Assembly: GCA_944472155.2 (NCBI GenBank)
Contig: OX235273.1
Coordinates: forward strand, 1,709,204 to 1,773,203
Length of the DNA stretch: 64,000 nucleotides
From: Trichobilharzia szidati
Taxonomy: Eukaryota; Platyhelminthes; Trematoda; Strigeidida; Schistosomatidae
Direction: 5' to 3'
Part shown: piece after piece, positions 21,355 to 32,573 of the stretch
Numbering within the stretch: position 1 is the first letter of the stretch
How the letters are laid out: the number at the start of each line of letters is the position of its first letter
The notes under the pieces: generated by a model
Seen by the model: only the letters and a program-made list of their open reading frames with translations
Told to the model about the DNA's origin: nothing
Databases searched by the model: none
Translations under genes and position numbers: made by a program

Positions 21355-22340
21355 GCTGACTTCAAATTAGTGCTAAAAAGTTGGTGACTTATCAAGCGAG
21401 ATTTTATTCCAAAGACTTTCAAGGAGTATACGAAGAACATTTTACGCAGCACACCTATGTTTGTCATTCTCTAGCCGACGAATGATTGGGACGCAAACGA
21501 AGGATAAGCTTGATAGTTTTACCACATCTATGTGCATTTATCAGTTCAACTGCACCTGCGGTGACAGTTGTGTTGGGCGTACTACTAAACAGCTTAGCCA
21601 ACGTGTTAATGAACATCTCCCATCGTAGCGGTTAGGCAAATGACAGACAAAAACAATCCGTAGCTCAATTTTGTCACACTTAATTGATAGTGGTCATGTA
21701 GTGTAGAAAACGAGAGCCTTCAAAGTGATTCATCGTATTCCACCGAATCTTTCCAATAGACTTCGTATTCGTTTACTGCACACAGCTGAGGCGATAGGCA
21801 TTCGAACTATTAAACCTAAACTAGGCATTCAAAAGAAGTTCGTCCAGCCATTATTCCTCCTTTGGCCTATTAAGACATCACCATCTAATGACTTCTACAC
21901 CACCCCTTGTTTATATTTTCAACCCCTTTCTTATCATCCCTTAATCTTATCACATCTTCATTATAAACGTGTTTCATTTACTTCCCTTGCAATCTAGCAT
22001 TACTTAATCGGTTCATTTGTTTTTCTTAGCCTTTATCGACTACTACGTCTACCTGAACATTTGTTTTTTTTTAATCATGCTGTTTTTCGTTATTCGTGTT
22101 ATCACAGATCGCCTCACTTTTTCATCCTTATTATTGATAGAACCATTATTATTATTATTATCATTACTACTATTATGACTGATTGCACAATTTACATGCA
22201 CAATCCTATTATCCTACTGATAAAACACCATGATTGGTTTATATTTGAATTTTTATTTGTAAACTTATGTATATTAGAGTTAAGCCTGATGAGATCTAAT
22301 TGAAAACACAATATTGTTCGCTTAAATGTGTTGTTCTAAA
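21355..22340 (+). mobile_element. PLE 3' part with GIY-YIG remnant, long 3' UTR and hammerhead
   Basis: The same family as the minus-strand copy at 1-1045. Coding blocks: SRSIRRTFYAAHLCLSFSSR, then CTCGDSCVGRTTKQLSQRVN (core), a stop within the EHLPS block, SSILSHLIDSGHVV, then RIPPNLSNRLRIRLLHTAEA and IKPKLGIQKKFVQPLF. A 3' UTR of about 450 bp with (ATT)n at 22145-22175 follows. It ends just after a hammerhead fold (22274-22339). Two in-frame stops make it nonfunctional. RT is absent. Confidence 0.88.
22274..22339 (+). ncRNA. Type I hammerhead ribozyme fold in a PLE 3' UTR
   Basis: All core elements are present. Distal stem I: TTAGA (22274-22278) with TCTAA (22335-22339). Proximal stem I: TTAAGC (22280-22285) with GCTTAA (22320-22325), 6 perfect pairs. 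Core CTGATGA 22286-22292. Stem II GAT/ATT (22293-22295, 22299-22301; one G-U) with a 3-nt loop. GAAA at 22302-22305, whose last A starts stem III AACA/TGTT (22305-22308, 22315-22318). The cleavage nucleotide is C22319. Hammerheads in the terminal regions of Penelope-like elements are established. The short stem II may limit activity. Confidence 0.82.
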
Positions 22341-23387
22341 AAGTTGGATCTAATTCCTTTCACTTAGTACTGTAGATCTCCATACTGTCTTTGCCGTAAA
22401 CAACTCCTTTCTTACTTTTCACATCCTAGCTGACTTTTACAACCTCATCTATGCAGCCTTATTTGAAATCGCGTCCCCTGTTCAGGTGGGTGGAAGAGAT
22501 CACCTTCCTTGGGGTTCTCCAACTGATGGAGGTTTTCTGTTTAGTGCCGTCAGTCTTTTCAGTGTTCATCTGAAGTCATGTCTTCTCTGCAGTCAAAACC
22601 TCCAACAACCGAAAACTTGACCATCAATAAAAATTTGAGGATTGTGAATAGGCTAGTTGAATGTTTTTTTTTTCACAAACGCCAATTTGTAAACTTTTTC
22701 AATTGTCAAAATTACAAACTGTCATGTCTAATAAAAACGATTTTACTGATAAGCACTGACGATAATAATAGTAATAATAATAATAGAGTGATAACAGTTG
22801 TTTAGTGATTTTCTCTCTGTCATAATATAACTTTTTCTATGGATGGATGGATACCTTTCTATCTGTCTAGAATAGGCAGCAAGTTTAGACAAAATCTCTT
22901 ACGTGTTACGCAATCAACATTTTGATGGTAAAGATGACGACACCAGACTGAAACTGTATAGGCATTTACACACAATGAAACATCGAGGCATTGTAGTTTT
23001 CTACTAGAAAGCAAATACTCTAAATTCAGTCGACTTTTTTTATGTTTAAATGTTTCAAAAACATAAAAAACAAAACAAAATTTTAGTTTCAATATGACAA
23101 CAGTTCACGTATATAGAATACCTGTCAAATATGTCTGAAGTTAAATTTGATAGTGTTCACCTATCACACATATACATATATATACGTATATATTGAACAA
23201 AATTCACTGTTGACTATTTGTGTACTTTTAAAATTCTGTTTTCTCTTTTTCTGTAGATGGTCAAAAGCAGAATAGTTAGAAAAATTAAAAGAAGGAATCA
23301 CTAGTCAAGGTGTTTCACGCTGGTTACATGATATTTTAACACTTCAGTTTTAGTAGCTTAAAAGTCCCCATTGAGTCGTATGAAAAA
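22341..23387. other. No gene seen
   Basis: Contains a moderately GC-richer stretch (22440-22600) without a recognisable frame, then AT-rich DNA. No repeat was recognised. Confidence 0.4.
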
Positions 23388-23462
23388 GCGAAGATGTTCA
23401 GCGAAGAGACTCTTTTCAGCGAATTCATTCACATAGCAATACAATGACATTTATTTATCGTT
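23388..23462 (-). mobile_element. PLE tail fragment, inverted relative to 19320-19434
   Basis: The minus strand reads GCTATGTGAATGAATTCGCT, then GAAAAGAGTCTCTTCGCTGA, nearly the same as 19370-19415. The rest of this element is not seen next to it. Confidence 0.6.
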
Positions 23463-23494
23463 ATTTTTGTGTGTGAACATGAGGTTTGCTGAAC

Positions 23495-24368
23495 CGACGT
23501 AAAAAACCTAGAAGACCTGGATTTCTTGGATGATTTATGTTTAATGTCACACAAAATCGAAGACTTACAAGCGAAAACCGACAAACTGGTCGAAGAAGCA
23601 GCCAGAGAAGACAGGACTCCAGGTGAACATAGACAAGACGGAGGTTATGAAAATAACCAACCAACAACAACAACAGCAACAACATACAGCGCCAATCACC
23701 ATCAACGAGAGGGATTTGAAAGAGGCTACTTCATTCAATTCACTTATCTAGAGAGCATTGTCTGAACTACAGGAGGAACGGACGAGGATATCAAATCGAG
23801 AATCGGGAAGGCGAGAAACACATTCATCAACCTGAAACCAATCTGGAAATCTTCATCACTCAGCCTGCATCAACAACAAAAATAAGATTTCCAATGCAAA
23901 CGTCAAGTCAGCTAGTTCTTCTATACGGATCAGAAAATTGGCCAGTGTGTCACAAAGAATATTTCCAACAGCCTGTCGCAGACCTTTATCAACAACTAAC
24001 TGTCTTCGCTCTATACTCAAGATCGGATGGCCGGAAAGAATCACAAACAAGAAGCTATGGGAACAAACAAAACAAGAACTAATCACCCAACAAATATGCA
24101 TGAGAAAGTGGAGACGGATTGGACACTCGCTGAGGAGGCCGTTGGGTGACATCGCGCATCAGGCCCTTGAGTGGAAGCCGTAAGGGAAGTGGCGAGTGGG
24201 ACGTCCAATGGTGACATGGAGGAGATCATGTGAAGAGGAGCTGAAACAGTATGGACTAACATGGATGGAGGTGAAAAGTACAGCAGAAGACAGAAGCAAG
24301 TGGAGACGTGCAGTTGAAGCCCTATGTTCCACTAGGAACCCAAGGGAACAATAATAACAATAATAATA
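23495..24368 (+). mobile_element. SR2-like (RTE-clade) 3' part
   Basis: Begins at NLEDLDFLDDLCLMSHKIED (motif C region; FADD has become FLDD), then LQAKTDKLVEEAAREDRT, SIV and TGGTDEDIKSRIGKARNTF, NPTACRRPLSTT-type frames and the VTWRRSCEEE block. It ends with CCACTAGGAACCCAAGG and (AAT)n at 24350-24368. It is 5'-truncated at motif C. Bases 23949-24357 are identical to 27781-28189, including an in-frame TAA at 24181 where related copies have a sense codon. Confidence 0.88.
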
Positions 24369-24419
24369 CATGAGGTTTGTCAAGTTTGGATTATTAACTA
24401 GGTAATGCAAGAATGATCT

Positions 24420-25035
24420 AATGTAGAAACGAGGTTGATCAGATTTAGTAAGTTAGATGACGTAATATGATTGACTAAAATGTTTCAACTTAAGTCAGTG
24501 TAGCAACAGAGGTAATTACAGCTAGAGACTAAGTAGATGTGGGGTAGAGAATAATGCCATTTAAATTAGAACTAAAACTGAGAAAACTAATTGAATGACT
24601 TAACATAAACGACTAGAAATTGAGCGTTGGTCAAGTCAGTAACAGTGGTAACAAGGTGTAGAAATTAAATTGGGTGGGGGTAGAAAACAGAAAAGTTGAA
24701 AGTGTAAAATATTACAAGTGAAAAGACAAAATAATACTAATGAAGAGACAGAAAGAAAGAAATAGAATTTACCTGTCGGGCATTAAGACAGATAACGTCT
24801 ATTGCAAGTGTAGTGATTGAATAAACTTCTTCTGTGTGCGGAATTCAGGACTTAGCAAGTGAATTAGCATTGCTTCTGCCGTTTGAAGAAGTTTGATTCA
24901 TATACTTTTAGGAAGACTTCTTCGTATTCTGTAGATGACTTTGAAGTTTGTTTGAGGTGTAGCTTGGTGTGCGGAATCTATCAGATGTTCTAAGATAGAG
25001 CTGCAGGGGCATCATTTTTCTCCTTTGTAAAACCG
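24420..25035 (-). mobile_element. PLE C-terminal remnant and 3' UTR
   Basis: The minus strand from 25035 to about 24770 reads HLIDSAHQATPQTNFKVIYR, RRSLPKSI, KLLQTAEAMLIHLL and SPEFRTQKKFIQSLHLQ, the post-endonuclease part of a PLE, with stops. The pyrimidine-rich minus strand to about 24420 resembles PLE 3' UTRs nearby. The left boundary is approximate. Confidence 0.7.
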
Positions 25036-25494
25036 TGTTGGTAAGTGTTAGGTGATACGTTTGGAAAGCGAACACTGGGTTATTAAAGTTTTACAAGTTT
25101 TACTATGATTTACAGTGATCTGGGTCACAGAGATATTTTTAAAATATTTCTAACACGAGATGATACAACTCGAGTGAGTAAATCAAAATTAATCGTTTAG
25201 AATCGTGAAGTGTACTTTGAGGATCAACATTGCTGAAACCAAAAGTCTGCACTTACCTAACTAGCAATACTATACGAGCAAGCGAATGTAACACAGCAGC
25301 ATTACATAGAACATGTGTCTTTGACCGTCTACCTTCAGCTCGACGAACTGACATAAACACTGGAGGTTAACACTCAGTAGTGAATGAGAATGAGGCTGAA
25401 GGCTAATAATTTTATTCTGAGATTATTTGCCGCTACCTAAATCAAGTTAATTCATCAAAACCGCACGAAGGTAGAATACATGAATTAAGAAATT
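25036..25494. other. No gene seen
   Basis: Nothing recognised. Sequence lies between a PLE remnant and the longest SR2-like copy. Confidence 0.4.
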
Positions 25495-27121
25495 GTAAGA
25501 GGAGAGGTTGCCGATGAAAACAGTAATCCTGAAGGCAAAAGAGATGCTAAACACTAGAAAAGCAGCAGGACCAGACGGAATCCCAGAGAAGGCATTGAAA
25601 ATGGGCCCAGAGACATCAGCCGACTTGATGACACCACTACTGGAGAAGGTGTAGAAAGATAACTAGGTACCTGCGGATTGGAAGAAAGGTTACTAATTCG
25701 AACTGCCAAAGAAAGGAGACTCAAGTCAATGCGGCATTATTCTCCTGTCCATCCCAAGCAAAATACAAAACCACATCATCCTGGAGAGAATCAAAACACG
25801 CCACCCTGGATGAAAAACTTCGACCGGAACAGCCTGGATTCAGGAGAAACCATTCATGCATCGATAAAATTGCAACACCACGGATCATCATTGAATAGAG
25901 CTTGGAATGGCAGTCAGCTCTCTATCCCAACTTCATCGACTTTGAAAAAGCCTTCAACAGCGTCGATCGAAAGATGATTTGGAAACTAATTCGCTACTAC
26001 GGGGTGCCACCAACAATTATACATCTCATCAAACAGTTGTACGACAATGCTGCATGCCAAGTAATCCACAACGGGAAACTCACTGAATCCTTCGAAGAAG
26101 TGAATACGGGAGTAAGACAAGCTGGCTGCCTACTATCTCCAATGATTTTCCTGATTGCGGTAGACTGAATAATGCGACAGACAGTGGGCAACGCAACGAG
26201 GAGGCATAAAATGGACCCACACAAAAACTTGCACCATCTGGATTTCGCCCATGATAATATATGTCTGATTTCCTACAAACTGGAAGACACGCAAGTGAAA
26301 AGCAACAAGCTGGCGATAGAAGAAGCATCCAGGGAAGATAGAAAGGACTTCAGTTGAACACAGAGAAAACAGAGGTAATGAAGATTCCTGGCCAACAGCA
26401 CCAGCAATAACAACAACATACAAAAATCAGCCAGCATAATTGGGAGAAATCTGAAAGAAGCAATCTCCTCTACCTACCTACCGATCTTGGAAGCATTGTT
26501 TCAATTACTGGTGGACCCAGCTGATAATGATACCGAAGCAGCGAGGATCGGGAAAGCAAGGCAAGCTTTCAATACTCTCACAAGTATGTGTGGAGATCAA
26601 CAGCACTCAGCATGAAAAATAAGATCCGGATTTTCCACTCCAATGTGAAGTCAGTGCTACTGTACGGATCACAGACTTGCCACTGCACCGCGTCACGAAG
26701 GGCACTTCGAGTGAACTACACACCTTCATCAATAGCTGTCTTCGCTCAATACTACTCAAGATCAGATGGCTGGCCAGAAATGATCAGCAACAGGGATCTC
26801 TGGGAGCGAATGCACCAACCCAGCAGGAACCAATTGTGCGACAAATGTGCAGGAAGAAATGGAGTTAGGTGGATTGGCCATACTCTGAGAAAACCATCAA
26901 GTGACATCACACGACAGTCACTCTAGTGGAACCCGAACAGGAAGCGGTGAGTTGGTCGTCAGTGCGAGGGTGACATGGAGGAGGTCATGTGAAGAGGAAA
27001 TAAAAGCATGTGGTCAGAGGTGGGGCCAGGTGAAAACGTTAGCTGAGAATCGAATGCAATGGAAACGTTTGGCTGAAACCCTATGTTCTTCTAGGAATTA
27101 AAAGAAACAATAATAATAATA
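25495..27121 (+). mobile_element. SR2-like (RTE-clade) retrotransposon, longest copy
   Basis: Covers most of the RT and the C-terminal region. Blocks: ILKAKEMLNTRKAAGPDGIP (25530-25590), ILLSIPSKIQNHIILERI, PNFIDFEKAFNSVDRKMIW (motif A, about 25930-25985), YYGVPPTIIHLIKQLYDNAA, NTGVRQAGCLLSPMIFLIAV (motif B with an extra Ala codon), DFAHDNICLISYKLEDTQVK (motif C; first catalytic Asp is His, plus an extra codon). Then RSTALSMKNKIRIFHSN, NRDLWERMHQPSRNQ and VTWRRSCEEEIKACGQRWGQ, ending in (AAT)n at 27105-27121. Several stops and frameshifts. The apurinic endonuclease domain is missing. Confidence 0.92.
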
Positions 27122-27638
27122 AGAGGAGAAGCTAAGTCATGCCGGAAAGTCTCTGTTTGGAAAATCCTTCCTGAATGACCTATTCACGATATTGCTACTT
27201 ATTTAGACATTGGGACTAACTTTGTATTTGTGATTCTCTTTGGTTATATGCCACTGTCCTGACGTTTGCATATCATGTGTTCACCTAATCCTTATTACTA
27301 TTTTGTTTCTGTTTAATCTCTAATGTCAGTGCTTCCCCAGGTCGTTGTGTTATGATATTGATAATGTGTTATTTTATGACTGAGGTTTTGTTTGAGTGAT
27401 TTAAGGTCATTATGTTCTTGGACCGTCTGCGGGAACTGTTTTGTGTGTGGATCTTGGTGACAGAGTTTTGATCTCTCCTTGACGGGAATATTCTTCTCGA
27501 TTCTCAGACACTTCATAAAGTTGATTTTTGGTTAAATAATTCTGTTGTAGAGTACTTGTTTTCTAACAGCATCGTTGCTTTAATTTTTCATTTTGATGAA
27601 TTATGATTTTTAGATAGTGCCGCGAATTTTATCCTACA
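27122..27638. other. Unassigned; weak minus-strand frame
   Basis: A 67-codon minus-strand frame (27516-27313) reads like protein (ERSKLCHQDPHTKQFPQTVQ) but matches no family I know. It could be a diverged retroelement piece. Confidence 0.3.
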
Positions 27639-28193
27639 TTTCTTGGGAAGGCGAGAAACACACTCATCAACTTGAAACCAATCTGGAAATCTTCGTCACT
27701 CAGCATCAACAACGAAATTTGGATTTTCAATACAAACGTCAAGTGAGTCAGTTTTGCTATATGGATCAGAAACTTGGCGGGTCACAAAGAATATTTCCAA
27801 CAGCCTGTCGCAGACCTTTATCAACAACTAACTGTCTTCGCTCTATACTCAAGATCGGATGGCCGGAAAGAATCACAAACAAGAAGCTATGGGAACAAAC
27901 AAAACAAGAACTAATCACCCAACAAATATGCATGAGAAAGTGGAGACGGATTGGACACTCGCTGAGGAGGCCGTTGGGTGACATCGCGCATCAGGCCCTT
28001 GAGTGGAAGCCGTAAGGGAAGTGGCGAGTGGGACGTCCAATGGTGACATGGAGGAGATCATGTGAAGAGGAGCTGAAACAGTATGGACTAACATGGATGG
28101 AGGTGAAAAGTACAGCAGAAGACAGAAGCAAGTGGAGACGTGCAGTTGAAGCCCTATGTTCCACTAGGAACCCAAGGGAACAATAATAATAAT
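27639..28193 (+). mobile_element. SR2-like (RTE-clade) 3' fragment, partly identical to 23949-24357
   Basis: Starts at GEKHTHQLETNLEIF-type frame (27645) and continues into YGSETWR and the C-terminal blocks. 27781-28189 is base-for-base identical to 23949-24357 (409 bp). The upstream 140 bp differ by many substitutions and indels. It ends in (AAT)n. Confidence 0.9.
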
Positions 28194-29685
28194 TCTCTAC
28201 ATTCAGACCACAACGCACCAGTTTCGATTTTTAAAATCTCAACTTCTTTATGAGATAACCAATAAGTATTTGTAGAGAAGCTGACGACAAGATAAACAAT
28301 ATTCGAATTATTTCCTATCAAAGTACCATCAATATTATTAGAATCGTGTAGTTCAATCAGCCCACATAAATGCCACTCACGTCTAAAGCTAAGTTAAACA
28401 TTCTGATATCTAGAGGGATTTAGTTTAAGACCACTGGTTTACCTTAGATGGGAAATTACTCATATCAGAACAGTCTAATACAGAAACAACTGGGAGAGAA
28501 ATTACTCAAGTATTGGTTTGAAGAGATATGATTGGTTTCAGAATTTTATAATAAACTAACATTGCTTAGACGATCATTGAAAAACCTGTGGGGAACAGCA
28601 GGTTGCGTTGTAAGAAGAAATACTCGCTAGCAGTAACATTGGTCAGCGGTCGTACTTCATCGTGGATTGACAGAAGTGCCTCAAGGAATAGAATCAAAAG
28701 AAGCAGTTTAGTCTAAAATGACAGATTGAAAGAGCTTTAAACGTTTATCTAGATTGGAAACAAAATTATGCCACCATCTAAAGTGCTTACTTCCATCATA
28801 TTTATAAGCAAATCGCTTGATATTAATGAAAGATTTTAAAGAAGATTCAGGAGCAAGCAGAGGAAACGGAGACGTGATGGCAACTAGCTTAAACTTAAAG
28901 CCTGATACAGAAGATGGTGATTTTGATACAAGTTCAATTTTGTGTTAGCTGTCCCATCAGAAAAACATCTTCATTGTCAAACATTCCCCTGAGATAACTA
29001 ACTTTCTGTCCTCCATTAACTCAAAATAGTCATAAATTAGAGAAAATTGAGTAAACTTATTCATCTCAATCCACTCACCACTACTATCACATTAAATTTA
29101 CACATTAAAACAAATTAAAGACACTTATGAGACTTCCATTTGTACATTATTGTTTTTCAGTTTAAACAACAAATAAGGTAATCTGTTATCTATCCTGAGA
29201 GGTATTCAAATGATTGTGTGTTTTTTAATGGTGACAAAATGTCTCTCTCTCCGTCTCTCTGTCTCTATTTCTCTGCAATTTACTTTAATTGCAAAACTTT
29301 ACCAGAAACAGCTCACTGGTTATACTCACGTGTAGATGTTAGTTAAACATAATGTCGTGTATATATGAACGTGTGTGTGTGTGTATTTGTTCTTTTCACC
29401 TCATGTTAAGGGTACTTCCATAACATTCTCTGTTAATTTGTGGGATGGGAAAATGTCTTTTTAAAAATCAAAACAGCGAGATTGAATAATGAAAAAAAGT
29501 ATTATCTCCTCTTCTATGTAGGTTTATGGTGGTTTGAGAGAACTGCAGAGAACAGCACGAAGTGAAGATGTTCCACTCATGATCCTAAGGAATAATAATA
29601 CCCAGTGTTGCTTTCACTGGTTTTTTAGTACTGATGAGTGCTGAGAGAAACGAAATCAATAATACTTTCTTCTGCATAAGTTGAA
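28194..29685. other. Mostly unassigned DNA
   Basis: AT-rich. 28545-28690 weakly resembles an SM-alpha remnant (CATTGAAAAACCTGTGGGGA). A (GT)n microsatellite is at 29371-29384. No gene was recognised. Confidence 0.4.
29371..29384. repeat. (GT)n microsatellite
   Basis: Seven tandem GT units. Confidence 0.85.
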
Positions 29686-29689
29686 AGAT

Positions 29690-30415
29690 TTCCAGATAAG
29701 CTGACATCAGTTAGTGAACCCTTTGAAAACCCAAGAAGGAGCACTGGAGGGCTGTTTCGTCCTAGTTTGGGACTCCTCCAATCAATCAAACAAAATTCCT
29801 ACAAAAAACCAATCCTTGAAAAATTGATCGGATGCTCGCTAACGACTGGTCCTATTCAGGCAGTGACCTGGGGCTCTAGTGTAAAGCCGTGACCAGTAGG
29901 GTGCAGCAAGTTGAAGGTGAGGCAGTAACTCATTGAAGAAGAAATTGCGAAGTGGTGGCGCTATGTCATGAATCGGCAGACGTAATAATTCATGGGTCAT
30001 TGGATCGAGTCCCAGTGATTAGGAAAGATAATATTACAAATTCATGAATTTATAGTCTCTGCTGAAGACCAGGGCAGTAGTAGGGGCTGAACTTACTTCT
30101 TTTGAACACAGAGCACTGGTCGTTTGAGGCGAATTGAAAGAGCCTCTGGTGTTTACAGCAAGCGGTGCCTTGATGGTTTTGCCAATAGATTAAGCACCTG
30201 GTAGATTATAGAGAAGGATTCTTCCACGCTTGCTTTGTGGCCGGTGTGCACCAGATGGTCCAATATCGAACTGTTTATGGTTTTCACCACACCTTTACTT
30301 AACCATAGTAGGAGATGTTCTCGAGACAACAGTTCTCTAATTGATGTCAGCTCATGATGAAATTCTCCAGCCAATCAAAGAAATCCCTGCAAGAACATTA
30401 CTTGAAAAACATTCT
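29690..30415. mobile_element. SM-alpha-like inverted arrangement, split by a PLE piece
   Basis: A minus arm (29698-29777) runs directly into a plus-strand unit tail (CCAATCAATCAAACAAAATT, 29777-29796) and then a plus body (29815-30017). The unit's last part (CAACAGTTCTCTAATTGATG to ACATTACTTG) resumes at 30328-30415. PLE sequence 30018-30327 lies between, so it probably inserted into the SINE. Confidence 0.65.
30018..30327 (-). mobile_element. PLE C-terminal fragment inserted in an SM-alpha copy
   Basis: The minus strand reads LSREHLLLWLSKGVVKTINS, SILDHLVHTGHKASVEESFS and IIYQVLNLLAKPSRHRLL, the end of the GIY-YIG region and what follows. Its 3' sequence (ATTAGGAAAGATAATATTAC, read on the plus strand) starts at the same point as the copy at 47070, which supports a true element end. 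Confidence 0.75.
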
Positions 30416-31490
30416 GCTACAGTTTACAACAGTATTGACTGTTAAAACAATACATTGATGAATTTGAATAAAGCAAGAACGATATAGTAAGCAGAATAAT
30501 ATGATATCACCATTTTATTTTGTCGACTTTTCTCTACCGCGTAGAACTTGAAACCACTTCAGTAGCAAGGTACAAATTCTTGACATACTTTGATAAATTG
30601 ATTAGAGGATATCAACCGTTAATAATACGCATGTGCGTAGACGAAGGACTTGAACCGAAACACCAGGCACACACTTATCAAAGTAATGAGAATTTTCTAG
30701 AGTCAGTCACAAAAGGGAGACATATATTAGTGGTATAAACAAATGGTAGCATATGTCATCCTTTATTCCACTGCCGGTCACCATCAGCCATTTTACTACA
30801 AGTTGAATAATGAGACATCATCGTAGTACCTGAAGCACAAGGAGCAGACATGTTAACCTGAGTCCGAACACTCAGGTTCAATCAATCAACAGAAAAGTTC
30901 AAACTGAATTAAAACATTTGTCCTCAATAAATTATTCTAATATTTGATTTCTGCTCTTGATTGTAGAGTATACTCTTGACATTTCTGCGTACACTAACAA
31001 GCATGCCAACATGTGAAGTTCCTTTTTTTCAGTTCTCCATGCATACTTTCACGAAATAATAATGGCTGACATCGTCCAACCGATTTATTAAACTACGTGA
31101 ATACTTCATACGTTGCTAATGAAACTGTTTCAGGTTGTATGCAGTGTAGAAGAAGAACTGAAGACACAAAACAGTTTTTTATTCTTAATTTGTGCAGTAA
31201 CAAAATATCAAATATACCTGGAAAGCTTTTTTTAAAACTTGGAGAAGCTAATAAAATACTACATTGGTAGAAATTGGAAGAAGCGAAAAGTTAGAAAACA
31301 GTCGACCAATATCCACTCCCGTTTAGCACTTATTACGAAGACGTGTCTACTAGTTGAAGGAAACTTGAATTTACGTCACATGGTGCTTGAAATATGATAA
31401 ATCAAAATTATCTTCTAATAGGACTGACTGATTTATATAAAATAGTTACTGCAGTGTAGTCAAACTAACTTTCTGATGCTTAGGTTGAGT
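30416..31490. other. No gene recognised
   Basis: AT-rich. A 72-codon frame at 30520-30738 has no known domain. Confidence 0.4.
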
Positions 31491-31494
31491 AGCA

Positions 31495-32573
31495 ATCATT
31501 CTATATCAACAGGAGAGATTTAACAGAAGTTGCTTTTTTCACCCATCTGAGAAGCATCGTTTCGTCTGTTACAGATCGGATGGATGAAAATGTCAAAACC
31601 AGAATCAGAAAGGCGAGACACACATCCATCGCTCCGAAATCACTTTGGAAATCTTCTGCACTCAGCCAAAATAAACAGCAAGATTCTTATCGGCAGTATG
31701 CACCCTCTGGGATTCGAACCCAGGACCTTCCGGTTACAAATCAAGCTCGTATATCATTTAGCCACTGAGACCCGATTCAATGGCTCATGAAGTCGTGAGG
31801 TCCAATTAGATGTCACGTGTGTGGATGAATGTCACACCAACGACAATGGTTGGAGCGGTGCTAAATCACGAATTGGTAGAAGTTAGAATTCATGAGCCAT
31901 TGAGTCGGTCCCAGTGGCTGAATGGTATACGAGTTTGCCTTGTAACCAAAAGGTCCTGGGTTCGAATCCCAGTGGGTGCGTACTGCCGATGATTCTCAAA
32001 CTAGGATGAAACAGCAGTTGTCCAGTACTCCCTGGTTTTCAATGGTTCTCTAACTGATATCAATCCGTGATCAACTCAAGAAAAATAACTAATCCTTACA
32101 AACCAAACTCTAGAAGATTCTTATCCTCAACTCAAACGTTAATTCGATCAATTCTTTTACGGGGGTCAGAAACTTGCAGTGTGCCTCATGGAAAGCATTT
32201 CCAACAGCCTGTTGCAGATGTATATAATCCACTGCCTTTGCTGGCGTCATACTGAAGATCAAATGGCCAGAAAGAATAAGCAACAATAAGCTCTGACTGG
32301 CAAAAAACCAACCAAGAGTTGATCGCTCAACAAATATGTAGGAGAAAATGGAGATTGGTCAGTTGGGCATACGATGAGGAGGCCGTAGAATGACATCCCA
32401 AGCGACGAGTGGGTCGTCGGTGTCAGGGTAACATGAAGATCTTGTGAGGAAAAGATGAGAGAGTTCGGTCAATCGTGGACCCAGCTGAAGAGGACGGCAG
32501 GAAACAGAGCAAAGTGAAGATGTGTTTTTGAAGCCCTATGTTTTACTCGGAACGCAAGGGAATAATAATAAAT
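31495..32573 (+). mobile_element. SR2-like (RTE-clade) 3' part, split by an SM-alpha dimer
   Basis: The left part 31495-31691 reads RDLTEVAFFTHLRSIVSS, TDRMDENVKTRIRKARHTSI and APKSLWKSSALS. The right part 32114-32573 continues ILNSNVNSINSF, KAFPTACCR, LKIKWPERISNNKL and the C-terminal blocks to (AAT)n at 32563. The two join precisely across a 12-bp duplication. The subfamily is the same as at 33360-33990 (RMDENVK.RIRK). Confidence 0.88.
31692..32113. mobile_element. SM-alpha-like inverted dimer with 12-bp TSD, subtype B
   Basis: Flanked by AAGATTCTTATC at 31680-31691 and 32114-32125. A minus-orientation head piece (31692-31800, B box complement near 31711) joins a near-complete plus unit. 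That unit has an A box (CCCAGTGGCTGAATGGTATA, 31910-31929), a B box (GGTTCGAATCCC, 31959-31970) and a hammerhead-like fold 31980-32028 (stem I GTACTG/CAGTAC; core CCGATGA). It interrupts an SR2-like ORF cleanly. Confidence 0.88.

Noticed and set aside
27313..27516. 67-codon minus-strand frame as a host exon
   Set aside because: It reads somewhat protein-like, but no splice sites, family match or second copy supports it.
31910..31980. tRNA gene with A and B boxes
   Set aside because: It is the head of an SM-alpha-like element, followed directly by the hammerhead-like block and lacking a proper acceptor stem and terminator.
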